Notes: generated by a model not told the origin, from the letters alone. A stretch of DNA of 64,000 nt from Cyanobacteria bacterium M_surface_10_m2_119 (GCA_016882525.1 VGPU01000003.1:45978-109977); one strand, 5' to 3'. Positions 19,162-28,852 are shown, counted from the first letter of the stretch. Program-made: numbers and translations.

Positions 19162-20877
19162 TCAGCCGGGCGGCTGAGGCCGGGGCCCTGGCAGGGGCGG
19201 GATGCTCACCTTCACCACGTCGCCCGGTGGCACGGTCTCAATCCAGAGGTCCCCGAGGGCAAGCGCCCCTCCCTGCCCCTGGCCCTGCAGCAACGCGCCC
19301 AGCGATCCGCCGGCTCCGTCCCGGTGAAGGGGCAACGGCACCACGAAGAAGCGCTGCAGCTGGGCCAGGCTGGTGGCCGCCGGGAAGCACAGAGCGTGTC
19401 CCCTGGGCAGGGCCAGCGCTGAGGCATCGGGTGCAAACAGCCGGTCGATCAACGGTTTCAGTGAGCGGCGCAGGGCCACGAACACGTGGTCTCCGGCTTC
19501 CAGCGAGGTGGCTCCCCGGGGAATGATCACCCGTCGCCCCCGCACCACCAGGGTGACCACCATCCCATCGGGGCGGGCCAGATCGCGCAGGGCGATCCCG
19601 GCGATGGCGGCAGTGGCTGGAACGGTGTAATCGATGATTTCGCCATCGACATGGCGCAGGGCGTTGATCTCCACCGAGAGCGGCGGTGGTGGATCCGCCG
19701 GCCGGCCCAGGCGCAACCAGCGCGCCACGAGGGGCAACGACCAGCCCTGGGTGAGGGCCGAGATCAGCACCACGAAGAAGACGGCATTGAAGATCAGGTG
19801 GCCGCCAGGGATGCCCGCCATCAGCGGGAAGGTGGCCAGGGTGATCGGCACGGCCCCCTTCAGCCCCACCCACGCCAGAAAGGCCAGCTCCCGACGGCGA
19901 AAGCGGAAGGGCCAGGCCGCCACCACCACCGCGATCGGCCGAGCCAGCACGATCAGGACCAGGGCAATCCCCAGGCCCTCGCCGGCGACGGCCAGCAGGC
20001 GGCTGGGGAAGCTCAGCAACCCCAGCATCACGAACAGCACGATCTGGCCCAGCCAGGCGGTGGCGTCGTGGAAGGAGAAGATGCCGCTGCGGAAGACGAT
20101 CGAACTGCTGCCAAGCACGATGCCGGCCAGGTAGACCGCCAGAAAACCGCTGCCGCCCAGTACGGCCGCCAGGCCGAAGGAGAGCAGTCCGAAGGCCAGG
20201 GCCAGCAGGGGGTACAGGCCCGGATAGTCGAGGTTGATCCGGTTCACCGCCCAGGTGGCGAGGCGGCCCACGCCGATGCCCACGAGGCCGCCGATCCCGA
20301 ACTGGCTGATGAAGAGCTTCAACAGGTCGGCGGCGGATCCCGCGTCGCCCGCGATCACGCCGATCAGGCCGAGGGTGAGAAAAATCGCCATCGGATCGTT
20401 GGATCCGCTTTCCACCTCGAGGGTGGCCGTGACCCGCTCCGGCAGTTTCAGGCCACTGGTGCGCAGCACCGAAAACACGGCCGCCGCGTCGGTGGAGCCG
20501 ACGATGCTGCCGAGCAGCAGACCCTGCAGCAGCGGCAGGCCGAGCACGTGTGCCGCCACCACGCCGGTCAGCAGGGAGGTGAGCAGCACCCCCACGGTGG
20601 AGAGGGCCAGCGCCGGTTGCCAGACCAGGCGCACGGCGGCCAGGGAGGTGCGCAGGCCGCCATCGAACAGGATCAGGGCCAGGGCCACGCTGCCGATGCT
20701 GTTGGCCAGGCCGTAGTTCTCAAAGGGAATGCGCCCCAGGCCCTCTGAGCCCGCCAGCATGCCCACGCTCAGGAACAGCACCAGCACTGGCACCCCCAGG
20801 CGTGCGGAGAACTTGCTGGAGGCGATGCCCAGCAGCAGCAACACCCCGGCGAGCAGAACGGCCGTGTTGATCGCCAT
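19162..20877 (-). CDS. CPA1-type K+(Na+)/H+ antiporter (NhaP2/CvrA-like) with C-terminal TrkA_C-like domain
   Basis: MAINTAVLLAGVLLLLGIASSKFSARLGVPVLVLFLSVGMLAGSEGLGRIPFENYGLANSIGSVALALILFDGGLRT; 571 aa. Confidence 0.88.
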   Translation of the reverse strand: MAINTAVLLAGVLLLLGIASSKFSARLGVPVLVLFLSVGMLAGSEGLGRIPFENYGLANSIGSVALALILFDGGLRTSLAAVRLVWQPALALSTVGVLLTSLLTGVVAAHVLGLPLLQGLLLGSIVGSTDAAAVFSVLRTSGLKLPERVTATLEVESGSNDPMAIFLTLGLIGVIAGDAGSAADLLKLFISQFGIGGLVGIGVGRLATWAVNRINLDYPGLYPLLALAFGLLSFGLAAVLGGSGFLAVYLAGIVLGSSSIVFRSGIFSFHDATAWLGQIVLFVMLGLLSFPSRLLAVAGEGLGIALVLIVLARPIAVVVAAWPFRFRRRELAFLAWVGLKGAVPITLATFPLMAGIPGGHLIFNAVFFVVLISALTQGWSLPLVARWLRLGRPADPPPPLSVEINALRHVDGEIIDYTVPATAAIAGIALRDLARPDGMVVTLVVRGRRVIIPRGATSLEAGDHVFVALRRSLKPLIDRLFAPDASALALPRGHALCFPAATSLAQLQRFFVVPLPLHRDGAGGSLGALLQGQGQGGALALGDLWIETVPPGDVVKVSIPPLPGPRPQPPG

Positions 20878-20931
20878 CGAGGCCTCGTGTGCGTGCTGGC
20901 CGTGGGCGGCTCCGAGGAGCCAGCCCTGCCC

Positions 20932-22467
20932 TCATAGCGGAGACGCAGCCTGGCTGCTGAGCACCGCGTCACTGCTCTCGCTGATGCGGCGGAAGAGATC
21001 GAGGCTCTCCGGGTTGAGCCGCACCACATCCACCTGCGAACCCGCCTGCTGGAGCTTGCGGATCACCTGGTCGAGGGCGCGCATGCCGCTCTGGTCCCAC
21101 ACGTGGGCCGTGCCCATGTCAATGGTGACGCGGGCCGGATGGGCGTGGCGTTTGAAGCCGGCCAGGAAATACACCGTGCTCACGAAGAACAGCTGGCCGC
21201 GCACCGTGTAGCGGAGGTGATCGTCGCCCAGCCACTGGGGATCGACGGCGATCACCTTGGCCACCTTGCGGCTGAACAGAATCCCTGCCAAGGCCACCCC
21301 CACCAGCACCGCAATGGCCAGGTTGCGGGTGATCACCGCAAGCAGCAGGGTCACCAGCATCACGGCCGTGTCGCTCTTCGGGATCAGCCTTGCCTTGAGA
21401 AGGGAGTTCCAGTTCACGGTGCTGATCGACACCATGATCATCACGGCCACCAGGGCGGCCATCGGGATCCGCGCCAGCCAGCTGCTCAGGGAGATCACCA
21501 GGATCAGCAGACCCACCCCGGCGGTGAGGGTGGAGAGGCGATGGCGGCCACCGGATTCCAGGTTGATCACCGACTGGCCGATCATGCCGGCGCCGGCCAT
21601 GCCGCCGAACAGCCCGGCGGTGATGTTGGCCAGCCCCTCGGCCCGGGCCTCGGCCTCGTAGTCGGCCTCGTCATCGAGCAGGTCTTCCACCACATTGGCC
21701 GTGAGAAACGACTGCAGCAGTCCCACCAGGGAAATGGCCAGGGCCGTGGGCAGGATGATCCCCAGGGTGTCGATGGAGGCAAAGACCTCCGGGATCCGAA
21801 ACACCGGCAGGTTGCTGGGCAGCTGGCCCAGGTCCCCCACCCGGGGAATCGGCAGCTGCCACCACTCGGCCAGGCCGCTGATCACCAGGATCGCCACCAG
21901 CGTGGAGGGCACCCGCTGGGTGAGTCGGGGCAGCAGATAGATGATCCCCAGGCCGAGGGCCACCAGGCCCCAGACCCACGGCCAGCTCACCGCCACGCCG
22001 CGGGCCGCGAGGCTTGGGATGCTCTCGCCGCCATCGCGGCCGAGGCCCAGCTGGGGCAGCTGGGCCAGAAAGATCAGCACGCCGATGGCGTTCACGAAGC
22101 CCACCGTCACGGCCCGGGGCACGAAGCGCATCTGCTGGGCCAGCCGCAGGTAGCCCCAGAGAATCTGGAACACTCCCGCCAGAATCGAGGCGGCCAGCAG
22201 GTAACTGAGGCCATGGGCCTGCATCAGGTCCCCCATCAGCAGGGCGACACCAGCCGTGCAGGCCGACACCATTCCCGGCCGGCCGCCCAGCAGGGCCACC
22301 ACGATCGGGATGCAGATCGAGCCGAACAGGCCCACCTGGGGGTCGACGCCGGCGACGATCGAGAAGGCGATGGCCTCGGGAATGATTCCCAGGGCAACCA
22401 CCAGGCCGGCCAGCAGCTCGCTGGGGATGGCCTGGCGATTCGGGATCAGGGACCAGGATCGGGGCAT
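20932..22467 (-). CDS. SulP family anion transporter with STAS domain
   Basis: ELLAGLVVALGIIPEAIAFSIVAGVDPQVGLFGSICIPIVVALLGGRPGMVSACTAG; C-terminal STAS-like FVSTVYFLAGF...VTIDMGTAHVWDQSGMRALDQV. Confidence 0.9.
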   Translation of the reverse strand: MPRSWSLIPNRQAIPSELLAGLVVALGIIPEAIAFSIVAGVDPQVGLFGSICIPIVVALLGGRPGMVSACTAGVALLMGDLMQAHGLSYLLAASILAGVFQILWGYLRLAQQMRFVPRAVTVGFVNAIGVLIFLAQLPQLGLGRDGGESIPSLAARGVAVSWPWVWGLVALGLGIIYLLPRLTQRVPSTLVAILVISGLAEWWQLPIPRVGDLGQLPSNLPVFRIPEVFASIDTLGIILPTALAISLVGLLQSFLTANVVEDLLDDEADYEAEARAEGLANITAGLFGGMAGAGMIGQSVINLESGGRHRLSTLTAGVGLLILVISLSSWLARIPMAALVAVMIMVSISTVNWNSLLKARLIPKSDTAVMLVTLLLAVITRNLAIAVLVGVALAGILFSRKVAKVIAVDPQWLGDDHLRYTVRGQLFFVSTVYFLAGFKRHAHPARVTIDMGTAHVWDQSGMRALDQVIRKLQQAGSQVDVVRLNPESLDLFRRISESSDAVLSSQAASPL

Positions 22468-22599
22468 CGGCTGGAGCAGGCAGTGGGCTGGGGAGGTGGA
22501 TGCAGCTTGGCCGGGCCGGGCCGCCCCGGCCTGGCCCGGCAGGGCATCCGATTTCCCGTGCAGGGCATCGTCCCCCCTCCCGGGTGTCGGGGGCTCCGC

Positions 22600-22833
22600 T
22601 CAGCCCTCCGGTTTTTCGTCGGCGGCCAGCCTGCCGCTGCTGCGGGGGGTCCACAGGGGGCAGGTGCGCAGCGAGGCCTCGGCAACGGTCAGCCCCCGCT
22701 GCCACAGCTGGCACTGGCAGATCGGTCCTGGAAAGCCCGTGATGTGCTGGCAGTTGGAGCAGAAAGCCAAGGGCGATGCCGCCAGGATGAGCGTGGTGCT
22801 GAGGAGCCCCTGGTCCCAAGCTAGGGAGATCAA
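22600..22833 (-). CDS. Small Cys-rich protein with hydrophobic N-terminus (tentative; TTG start)
   Basis: LISLAWDQGLLSTTLILAASPLAFCSNCQHITGFPGPICQCQLWQRGL...; CxxC and CxC pattern. Confidence 0.35.
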   Translation of the reverse strand: MISLAWDQGLLSTTLILAASPLAFCSNCQHITGFPGPICQCQLWQRGLTVAEASLRTCPLWTPRSSGRLAADEKPEG

Positions 22834-22854
22834 CGGGGTTGTGCCCGCGGCCCG

Positions 22855-23448
22855 ATGTCCAGCCCTCCCCTGGTTCTGGTGCATGGGCTGCTCGACAGTC
22901 CGCAGGTGTTCGCCGGTCTCAAGCGGGCACTGGGGGAAGGGCGCCAGCCCCTGCTGATTCCCGCCCTGCCCCTGCGGCTGGGGCGGACCCCGGTGGCGGA
23001 CCCCGCCGAGCTGCTGGGGGGCCATATCGAGGCCGCCTTCGGCTCCCGGGAGCCGATCGACCTGCTGGGGTTCTCGATCGGTGGGGTGATCAGCCGCACC
23101 TGGATCCAGCTGCTGGGCGGTTATCGCCGCACCCGGCGCTTCATCAGCGTGGGCAGTCCTCAGCAGGGCACCCTCACCGCCCTGCCCTGGCCGGCTCGGC
23201 TGTTTGGCGCTATCGCCGACCTCAAGGCAGGCAGTGCCCTGCTGGAGCGCCTCAACGGCAATCTCGACCCCCTGCGCCGCATTGAGTGCCACAGCTTCTG
23301 TTCAGCGCTTGATCTGGCGGTCGTGCCGGGATGGCGGGCCGTGTTGCCCGTTGGTGCCCGCACGATGCTGCCGGTGCTCACCCATCCCCAGCTCCTGCGC
23401 GATCCGGCGGCGATCCGTCCCCTGGCGCGGGAGCTGCTGCGGCCATGA
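22855..23448 (+). CDS. Alpha/beta hydrolase (lipase/esterase-like)
   Basis: [18 protein letters not shown] and nucleophile elbow [12 protein letters not shown]; 197 aa. Confidence 0.82.
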   Translation: MSSPPLVLVHGLLDSPQVFAGLKRALGEGRQPLLIPALPLRLGRTPVADPAELLGGHIEAAFGSREPIDLLGFSIGGVISRTWIQLLGGYRRTRRFISVGSPQQGTLTALPWPARLFGAIADLKAGSALLERLNGNLDPLRRIECHSFCSALDLAVVPGWRAVLPVGARTMLPVLTHPQLLRDPAAIRPLARELLRP

Positions 23449-24333
23449 CGGAGGCGGGTGGCCTTTTGGGGAGCGGCTGGCTGGCCCCTGTACCGGGCTG
23501 GCTGGGGTGGCTGGAGGTCTCCCTGCTGGTGCGCTGGCTGCTGGGCTGGCTCCTGGCCCTGCGTCTGCCGCTGCTGCCCATCGGCCGGCCCACGCTCCAG
23601 CGCAGGGTCGCGGTGTTGATCCCGGCCCGCAACGAGGCCGCCACCCTGCCCCACCTGCTGGCGGCGCTGGCCCGCCAGCAGCGCCAGCCCGACGAGGTGA
23701 TCGTGATCGACGACCACTCCACCGACGGCACCGCCACCATCGCCCGCCAACGGGCAGCGGCGACGGCGCTGCCGCTGCGGGTGGTGCAGTCCCCCCCCTC
23801 TGCCCGAGGGCTGGTGCGGCAAGCCCTGGGCTCTGCACCACGGAGTGGCCGCCAGCACCGCCGAGCTCCTGGTCTTCCTCGATGCCGACACCGAGCCCGA
23901 GCCGGATTGCCTGGAGCGGCTGCTGGCCTGCCACGAACGCCTCGGCGGCCTCGTCTCCGTGCAGCCTTATCACCGCACCGAACAGGCCTACGAGCAGCTC
24001 TCGGTGCTGTTCAACCTGGTGGGCCTGATGGCGGTGCCGCTGGGGGCGGGCTGCGGGGTGGCCTTCGGGCCTGCCCTGGTGAGCAGCCGGGCTGACTACG
24101 AGCGGGCCGGCGGACATGAAGCGGTGGCCGGCAGGGTGGTGGAGGACTGGTTTCTGGCCCACTGCTACGAACAGGCCGGGCTGCCGGTGAGTGCCTTCGT
24201 CGGTGCGGGCGTCCTCGCCTACCGGATGTACCCCGGGGGCTTGGCCGACATGGTGGTGGGCTTCGACAAGAATTTCGCCACCGCTGCGGGAGAGGTGCGC
24301 TGGAAAGGGCGTCGATTCCGGACCCGCCGATGA
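23445..24333 (+). pseudogene. CrtQ-like family 2 glycosyltransferase, frameshifted at a C8 tract (23791-23798)
   Basis: Frame 1: [21 protein letters not shown]...[12 protein letters not shown]...LRVVQS; frame 2: [33 protein letters not shown]...[17 protein letters not shown]...[21 protein letters not shown]...YRMYPGG. C8 to C7 joins them. Confidence 0.8.
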
Positions 24334-24825
24334 CCACTGGGGCGGCGATCGCGGCCAGGGGCGGCCTGGCAGCCAGTGCCTGGATGGTCTTGAGTTCGGT
24401 TCTGTTCTGGGTGCTGAGCTCCCTGCTCATCGGCCTGCTGGCCAACCGTGTGCCGGAGCGCTGGCTGCAGGCCGGGGGGGGCGCCGCGGCAGCACACCCG
24501 GAGGTGGGAGCCCCCGGGCATCCGGCTGTGGAAGCGCTGGATCCCAGACGCCGGTCCCGCCCTGCCGGGTGGCATTGCCAAGGCGAGCCTGGTGCGCCGC
24601 GATCCGGCCGCCCTGGGGCGCCTGCTGCTCGAAACCCGGCGGGCTGCCCTGGTGCATCGGGTCCTCTGGGCAGCGGGGCTGGTCACGGCCCTGTGGCTGC
24701 CGCCGGCAGGGGTGGCGGTGAATCTGCTGTTCGCCACGGCCTTCAACCTGCCGTGCCTGCTGCTGCAGGGCTACAACCGCCGCCGCCTCCGGGGCTGCCT
24801 GGCCCGCCTTCAGGCCTCCCAGTAG
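24330..24825 (+). pseudogene. CrtO-like (glycosyl-diaponeurosporenoate acyltransferase family) protein, frameshifted at a G8 tract (24474-24481)
   Basis: MTTGAAIAARGGLAASAWMVLSSVLFWVLSSLLIGLLANRVPERWLQAG then, in the next frame, RRWEPPGIRLWKRWIPDAGPALPGGIAKASLVRRDPAALGRLLLETRRAALVHRVLW...FNLPCLLLQGYNRRRL. G8 to G7 joins them. Confidence 0.75.
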
Positions 24826-27057
24826 CGCTCCACCACCTCCTCAGGCAGGGTCAGCTCCAGGGCCAGACCGTCATCGTCGGCATGGCGGGCCACCACCAGC
24901 CGGTGAAGGCCTGGCTCCAGCACGAAGCCATCACGCCCCGCATCGAAGCAGGCCAGCCGTCGCAGCGGAATCAGGAGCGTGAGCTTTTGCTGTTCCCCGG
25001 GTGCCAGGGTCTGCCGCTGGAAGGCCACCAACGTGCGGAACGGCCGCTCCATGCGGTGCCCGGGGGGCTCCAGATACACCTGCAGGACTTCCGCCGCCGT
25101 CATCGGGCCGCTGTTGCGCAGGCCGAGGCTCAGCTCCACCCCTTCCCCCCCGGCGTTCCCTGCTCCAGAGGCTGCCATCCGCACCGCCGGGTCGCCGACC
25201 GCGAAGCGGCTGTAGGAAAGCCCGAAGCCAAAGGCATAGGCGGCTTCCTGGCCCTGGTGCTGCAGACGCCGGTAGCCATGCCAGAGGTTGTAGACCACGG
25301 AGGGCGCCCGCGGCTCGAAAGGGGGCAGCTGGTCGGCGTGGTGGGGGAGGGTGAAGGGCAGCCGGCCTGAGGGCGACACGGCCCCGAACAGCACATCGGC
25401 CAGGGCGTGGCCACCCTGCTCACCCGGATACCAGAGCAGCAGCAGACCCGGCACCAGGTGGTCCCAGTCGGCCGTGAGGATGGCGCCGCCGCCCATCAGC
25501 ACCACCACGGTGCGGGGGTTGGCGGCGGCCACGGCCTCGATCAGGGCCACCTGCTCCTGGGGCAAGGTCAGGTCGGTGCGATCGCCGGCGGCGAAGTCCC
25601 CCCCTGGCGCGCGGAGCCGTACCGGGTGATCGCCGCAATCAGCTGGGTGAAGCGTCGCCAGAGCGGCTGCAGCCGCGGCCAGAGCCGCCGGGTCCGCAGC
25701 CCCTGGGGCGGAGGGATCTGCTCCAGGATCGGGGCGATGTCGCCGGGGTGAATGTGTTCACCCTCGAGGCGCCAGTCGAGCCCCAGCACCAGCACCGCCG
25801 CGTCGCAGCGGGCTGCCAGGGCCCCGGCCCCTGCCCGATCGCGGCCATCGGCATGGGGGATCGCCCAGGCCGGGTAGGGCGCAGACCCTGCAGGGGCGTG
25901 ACCACGGCCCCGGGGGGCGGGCGCGTGTCGGACGATCCGCGATCCCCCAGATTCACCGCATCGGCCAAGGGGCCGATCACGGCCAGGGAGGTCAGTGCCC
26001 GCAGGGGGAGCAGGGGCTCGGCATCACCGCTGGGGCACCCGTTGCGCAGCAGCACGATCCCCTGCAGTGCCGCCTCGCGGGCCAGGGCGAGATGCTCCGG
26101 GCATCGACGCAGCCATGGTGGATACACCCCCTCGGGGATCTGCAGCTGCAGGCGCAGCTGGCGCCGTACGGCGTCATCGATGCGCTCCAGCAGCACGGGC
26201 CGCAGCCCCGGGTTCCCCTCAAGGCCCGGCTCCTGGGCGGGCTCGAGGGCCTCCGGGAGGGAGCCCTGCAGGATCATGCCGAAGGGCATTTCCAGGTCCT
26301 GCCCCGCCAGCAGACCGGCCACCCCATCCCGCAGACCGAAGATGAAGTCGGTCACCACCAGGCCGCGGAAGCCCCAGCGGCGCTTGAGGATCTCCGTGAG
26401 CAGCTGGGGATGCTGACCGCACCAGATCCCGTTCACCCGGTTGTAGGCGCTCATCACCGAGCCGGCCCCCGCCTCCACGCAGGCCCGGAAGTGGGGGATG
26501 TAGAGCTCGTGCAGCACCCGGGGGCTGGCCTGCACATCCACCAGGAAGCGGGAGCTGTCGATGGAGTTGAGTGCGAAGTGCTTGACGCAGGCAATGGCGT
26601 GGCGCTCGATGCCGCGGCTGCAGGCGGCTCCCAGGGCGCCCACGTGCACCGGATCTTCGCCGTAGGTTTCCTGGGCCCGGCCCCAGCCGGGATGCCGCAG
26701 CAGGTTGATGCACACCGCCGCCAGCCAGTTGGCGCCGAAACTGCGGGCTTCGCGGGCCATCGCCGCGCCGATGCGCTCCTCCAGCTCCGGATTCCAGCTG
26801 GCACCGCGGGCGATCGGCACGGGAAAGGTGGTGGCTCCGCCCACGAGCACCACACCCCGAGGCCCATCCACGAAGTGCGGTCCGCGCAGCCCCAGCCGCG
26901 GCAGCTGGCCCGCGGGCCACGGGTGGCGATGGGAGGCGTCGTGGAGGGCGATGGCCGCCATCCCCGACCAGAACGGGGTGTCGCCATCGAGCAACTGCAG
27001 TTTCTCGGCGAGGCTGAGCTGGTTCAGCAGCGCGTCAACCCGCTGCTCAGGGGTCAC
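24810..27057 (-). pseudogene. Glycoside hydrolase family 3 (beta-glucosidase-like), two frameshifts
   Basis: N-terminal ORF 25639-27057 (HFVDGPRGVV...CVKHFALNSIDSSR...VVTDFIFGL), middle frame 25568-25795 (LVLGLDWRLEGEHI), C-terminal ORF 24810-25565 (WYPGEQGGHALADVLFGAVSPSGRLPFTLP; fibronectin-III-like end). Confidence 0.85.
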
Positions 27058-27500
27058 GGCTGCAGCACGAGGGCCTGGGGTTCAGGGTGGGCGCGGCGGA
27101 ACTGACGATCGTCGGCGGCCCGGCGGCAGGTGAGCAGAAACAGGGGCATCTCGATGCCGAAGGTCTGCTCGAACAGGGGCACCACATCAGCGGTGCGTGC
27201 CAGCCCGCAGGCCTGGATCGCCTGGCTCAATCCCTGGCGTGGCTGGTCGGTGAGGGAGGTGAAGAGTTTGTTGAGGCGGTGTTCCTGAAGGGCCTCGGCC
27301 GGGGTCATGCCGCGGATCTGATCGAAGCTGAAGTCGAGGCAGTCGTCGCTGACGCCCAGGCTGCGGGCGGTGCTGCTCAGGGCTTCCGGTTCGCGGAAGT
27401 GTCCGGCGAAGTAGCGCAGGGCATCGGCCACGATCAGCACGGGATCGCTGCATTCACGCATGGTGCGTGGAGCCGCGAGATCATCGGGAACCAGGCGCAT
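27054..27500 (-). CDS. AraC-type DNA-binding domain protein (HTH-only)
   Basis: STARSLGVSDDCLDFSFDQIRGMTPAEALQEHRLNKLFTSL...LSQAIQACGLARTADVVPLFEQTFGIEMPLFLL follows the tandem AraC HTH pattern; no room for a sensor domain. Confidence 0.68.
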   Translation of the reverse strand: MRLVPDDLAAPRTMRECSDPVLIVADALRYFAGHFREPEALSSTARSLGVSDDCLDFSFDQIRGMTPAEALQEHRLNKLFTSLTDQPRQGLSQAIQACGLARTADVVPLFEQTFGIEMPLFLLTCRRAADDRQFRRAHPEPQALVLQP

Positions 27501-27669
27501 GTGTCTCCCTCCGGCCTCACTCCATGCTGGCCAGATTCAGGGTGAAGAACCAGGCTTTTCCGGTGAAATGGAACGCTTCTCAAGCCCCACCCCCGATCTG
27601 GGCAACGTCTCGAATCAAAACAACATGATCGAGGTAAAGCTGTGGTGATTCTGCGCTTCTCTGGCCTGG

Positions 27670-27763
27670 CTTCTCCCGCCCGCGCACCCTGGTGTTGGGA
27701 TCGCTCTGCAGCTCCTGTCGGGCGGTCCAGGGAGAAGTGGGCGCCGCTTCGGCGGCGCTTTTT
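27670..27763 (+). ncRNA. Candidate structured small RNA (minimum extent) ending in an intrinsic terminator; 5' end unknown
   Basis: Long-range complementarity CTTCTC/CCGCCCG (27670-27682) with CGGGCGG (27719-27725) and GAGAAG (27732-27737), directly followed by GCGCCGC-TTCG-GCGGCGC-TTTTT, in a gap between two minus-strand genes. Confidence 0.4.
27741..27763 (+). terminator. Rho-independent terminator on + strand
   Basis: GCGCCGC TTCG GCGGCGC TTTTT; no + strand CDS recognised upstream. Confidence 0.85.
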
Positions 27764-27787
27764 GCTGGCTCCCGGCGGGTTCGGCCT

Positions 27788-28714
27788 TCAGGATCGGGGG
27801 CGCAGGCGCGCCCGGGACTGCAGGGCCCGCTCGCTCGGATAACGCAGCCGCCTGGCCCAGCCCAGGGTTTCCAGCAGGCGGATGAAGCGATAGGTGGGAT
27901 CGGGCAGGGTCACCAGTTCACCCCGGCGCAGGGTGTAGCCCTGGCGCACCGATGCTTCGAAGGCATGGTGCAGGTTGTGCCAGCCCTCCCCGAGGGTGAG
28001 CCAGGCCACCCAGCGGTTGTTGCGGCTGCCATCGTCGGTGGCGAAGGGTTGATCGCCGGCCAGGTGGGCCACGGAGTTCACGCTGGCCACCCCGTGGAAG
28101 AGCAGGGTGGTGCTCAGGCAGAAAGCTGCCAGCCATTCCACCCCGCCGATCTGCCACGACAGCCAGGCCAGCGCCAGGGGGGGCACGATGTGCAGCCGAT
28201 CGATGAGGCGCAGCACCGGATCGGCCTCCACATCCGGCGGCAGGCTGGCGGGATGGAAGTCCGGGCTCAGCAGCCAGCCCACCTGGGCATGCCAGAAACC
28301 CCGCCAGCCGTTGTCGGTGGTGAGGGGACTGTGGGGATCGGCTGCCGTATCGACGTGGCGGTGATGACTCAGGTGGTGGGCCTTCCACCAGCTTGGTCCC
28401 ATCTGCCCGGCGGAGGCCGTCACCAGGGAGCCGAGCCACCACACCAGCCGTGGCGCTGCGTAGCTGCGGTGGGTGATCAGCCGGTGATAGATGGCGGTGG
28501 TGCCGAGCATCCGCACCAGATAGAGCGCCGTGGCCCAGACCACGGCCCCCACGCCGAGCCCTGTCCAGAGCAGCAGCAGGCATCCCAGATGCACCACCAG
28601 GATGAAGACCGGTCCCAGGCCATGCAGGATCCTGCGCATCCGGAAGGCAGGCTTCCGGGAATCCGGCAGCCGATCCAGTGTCTTCGGAGACACCGCACTC
28701 CCGGAGCCAGACAT
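27788..28714 (-). CDS. Fatty-acid/acyl-CoA desaturase (delta-9, DesC-like)
   Basis: His boxes HRLITHRSY, HHLSHHRHVD, EGWHNLHHAF. Confidence 0.92.
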   Translation of the reverse strand: MSGSGSAVSPKTLDRLPDSRKPAFRMRRILHGLGPVFILVVHLGCLLLLWTGLGVGAVVWATALYLVRMLGTTAIYHRLITHRSYAAPRLVWWLGSLVTASAGQMGPSWWKAHHLSHHRHVDTAADPHSPLTTDNGWRGFWHAQVGWLLSPDFHPASLPPDVEADPVLRLIDRLHIVPPLALAWLSWQIGGVEWLAAFCLSTTLLFHGVASVNSVAHLAGDQPFATDDGSRNNRWVAWLTLGEGWHNLHHAFEASVRQGYTLRRGELVTLPDPTYRFIRLLETLGWARRLRYPSERALQSRARLRPRS

Positions 28715-28825
28715 CGGGGCCTCTGGGGAGGGGATGGCTCGAGGGAGTTGGAGCTGCACGAGGGCCGGAATTGTTTACCCTAGGCGCTGGAGCACCCTGC
28801 GCGACGGCACTGGACTGGTGCCCAG

Positions 28826-28852
28826 CAAAAAGGCGCCGCCGTGGCGACGCCT
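28826..28852 (-). terminator. Rho-independent terminator downstream of the AbrB-like gene
   Basis: Minus strand AGGCGTCGCC-AC-GGCGGCGCCTTTTT. Confidence 0.8.

Noticed and set aside
20932-22467. SulP gene as BicA bicarbonate transporter
   Set aside because: The N-terminus does not resemble BicA as recalled; kept as generic SulP with bicarbonate use only as an inference.
27646-27842. 66 aa + strand ORF over the 27.6-27.8 kb intergenic gap
   Set aside because: Arg-rich sequence with no family resemblance, and it runs through the terminator hairpin; the RNA interpretation fits better.
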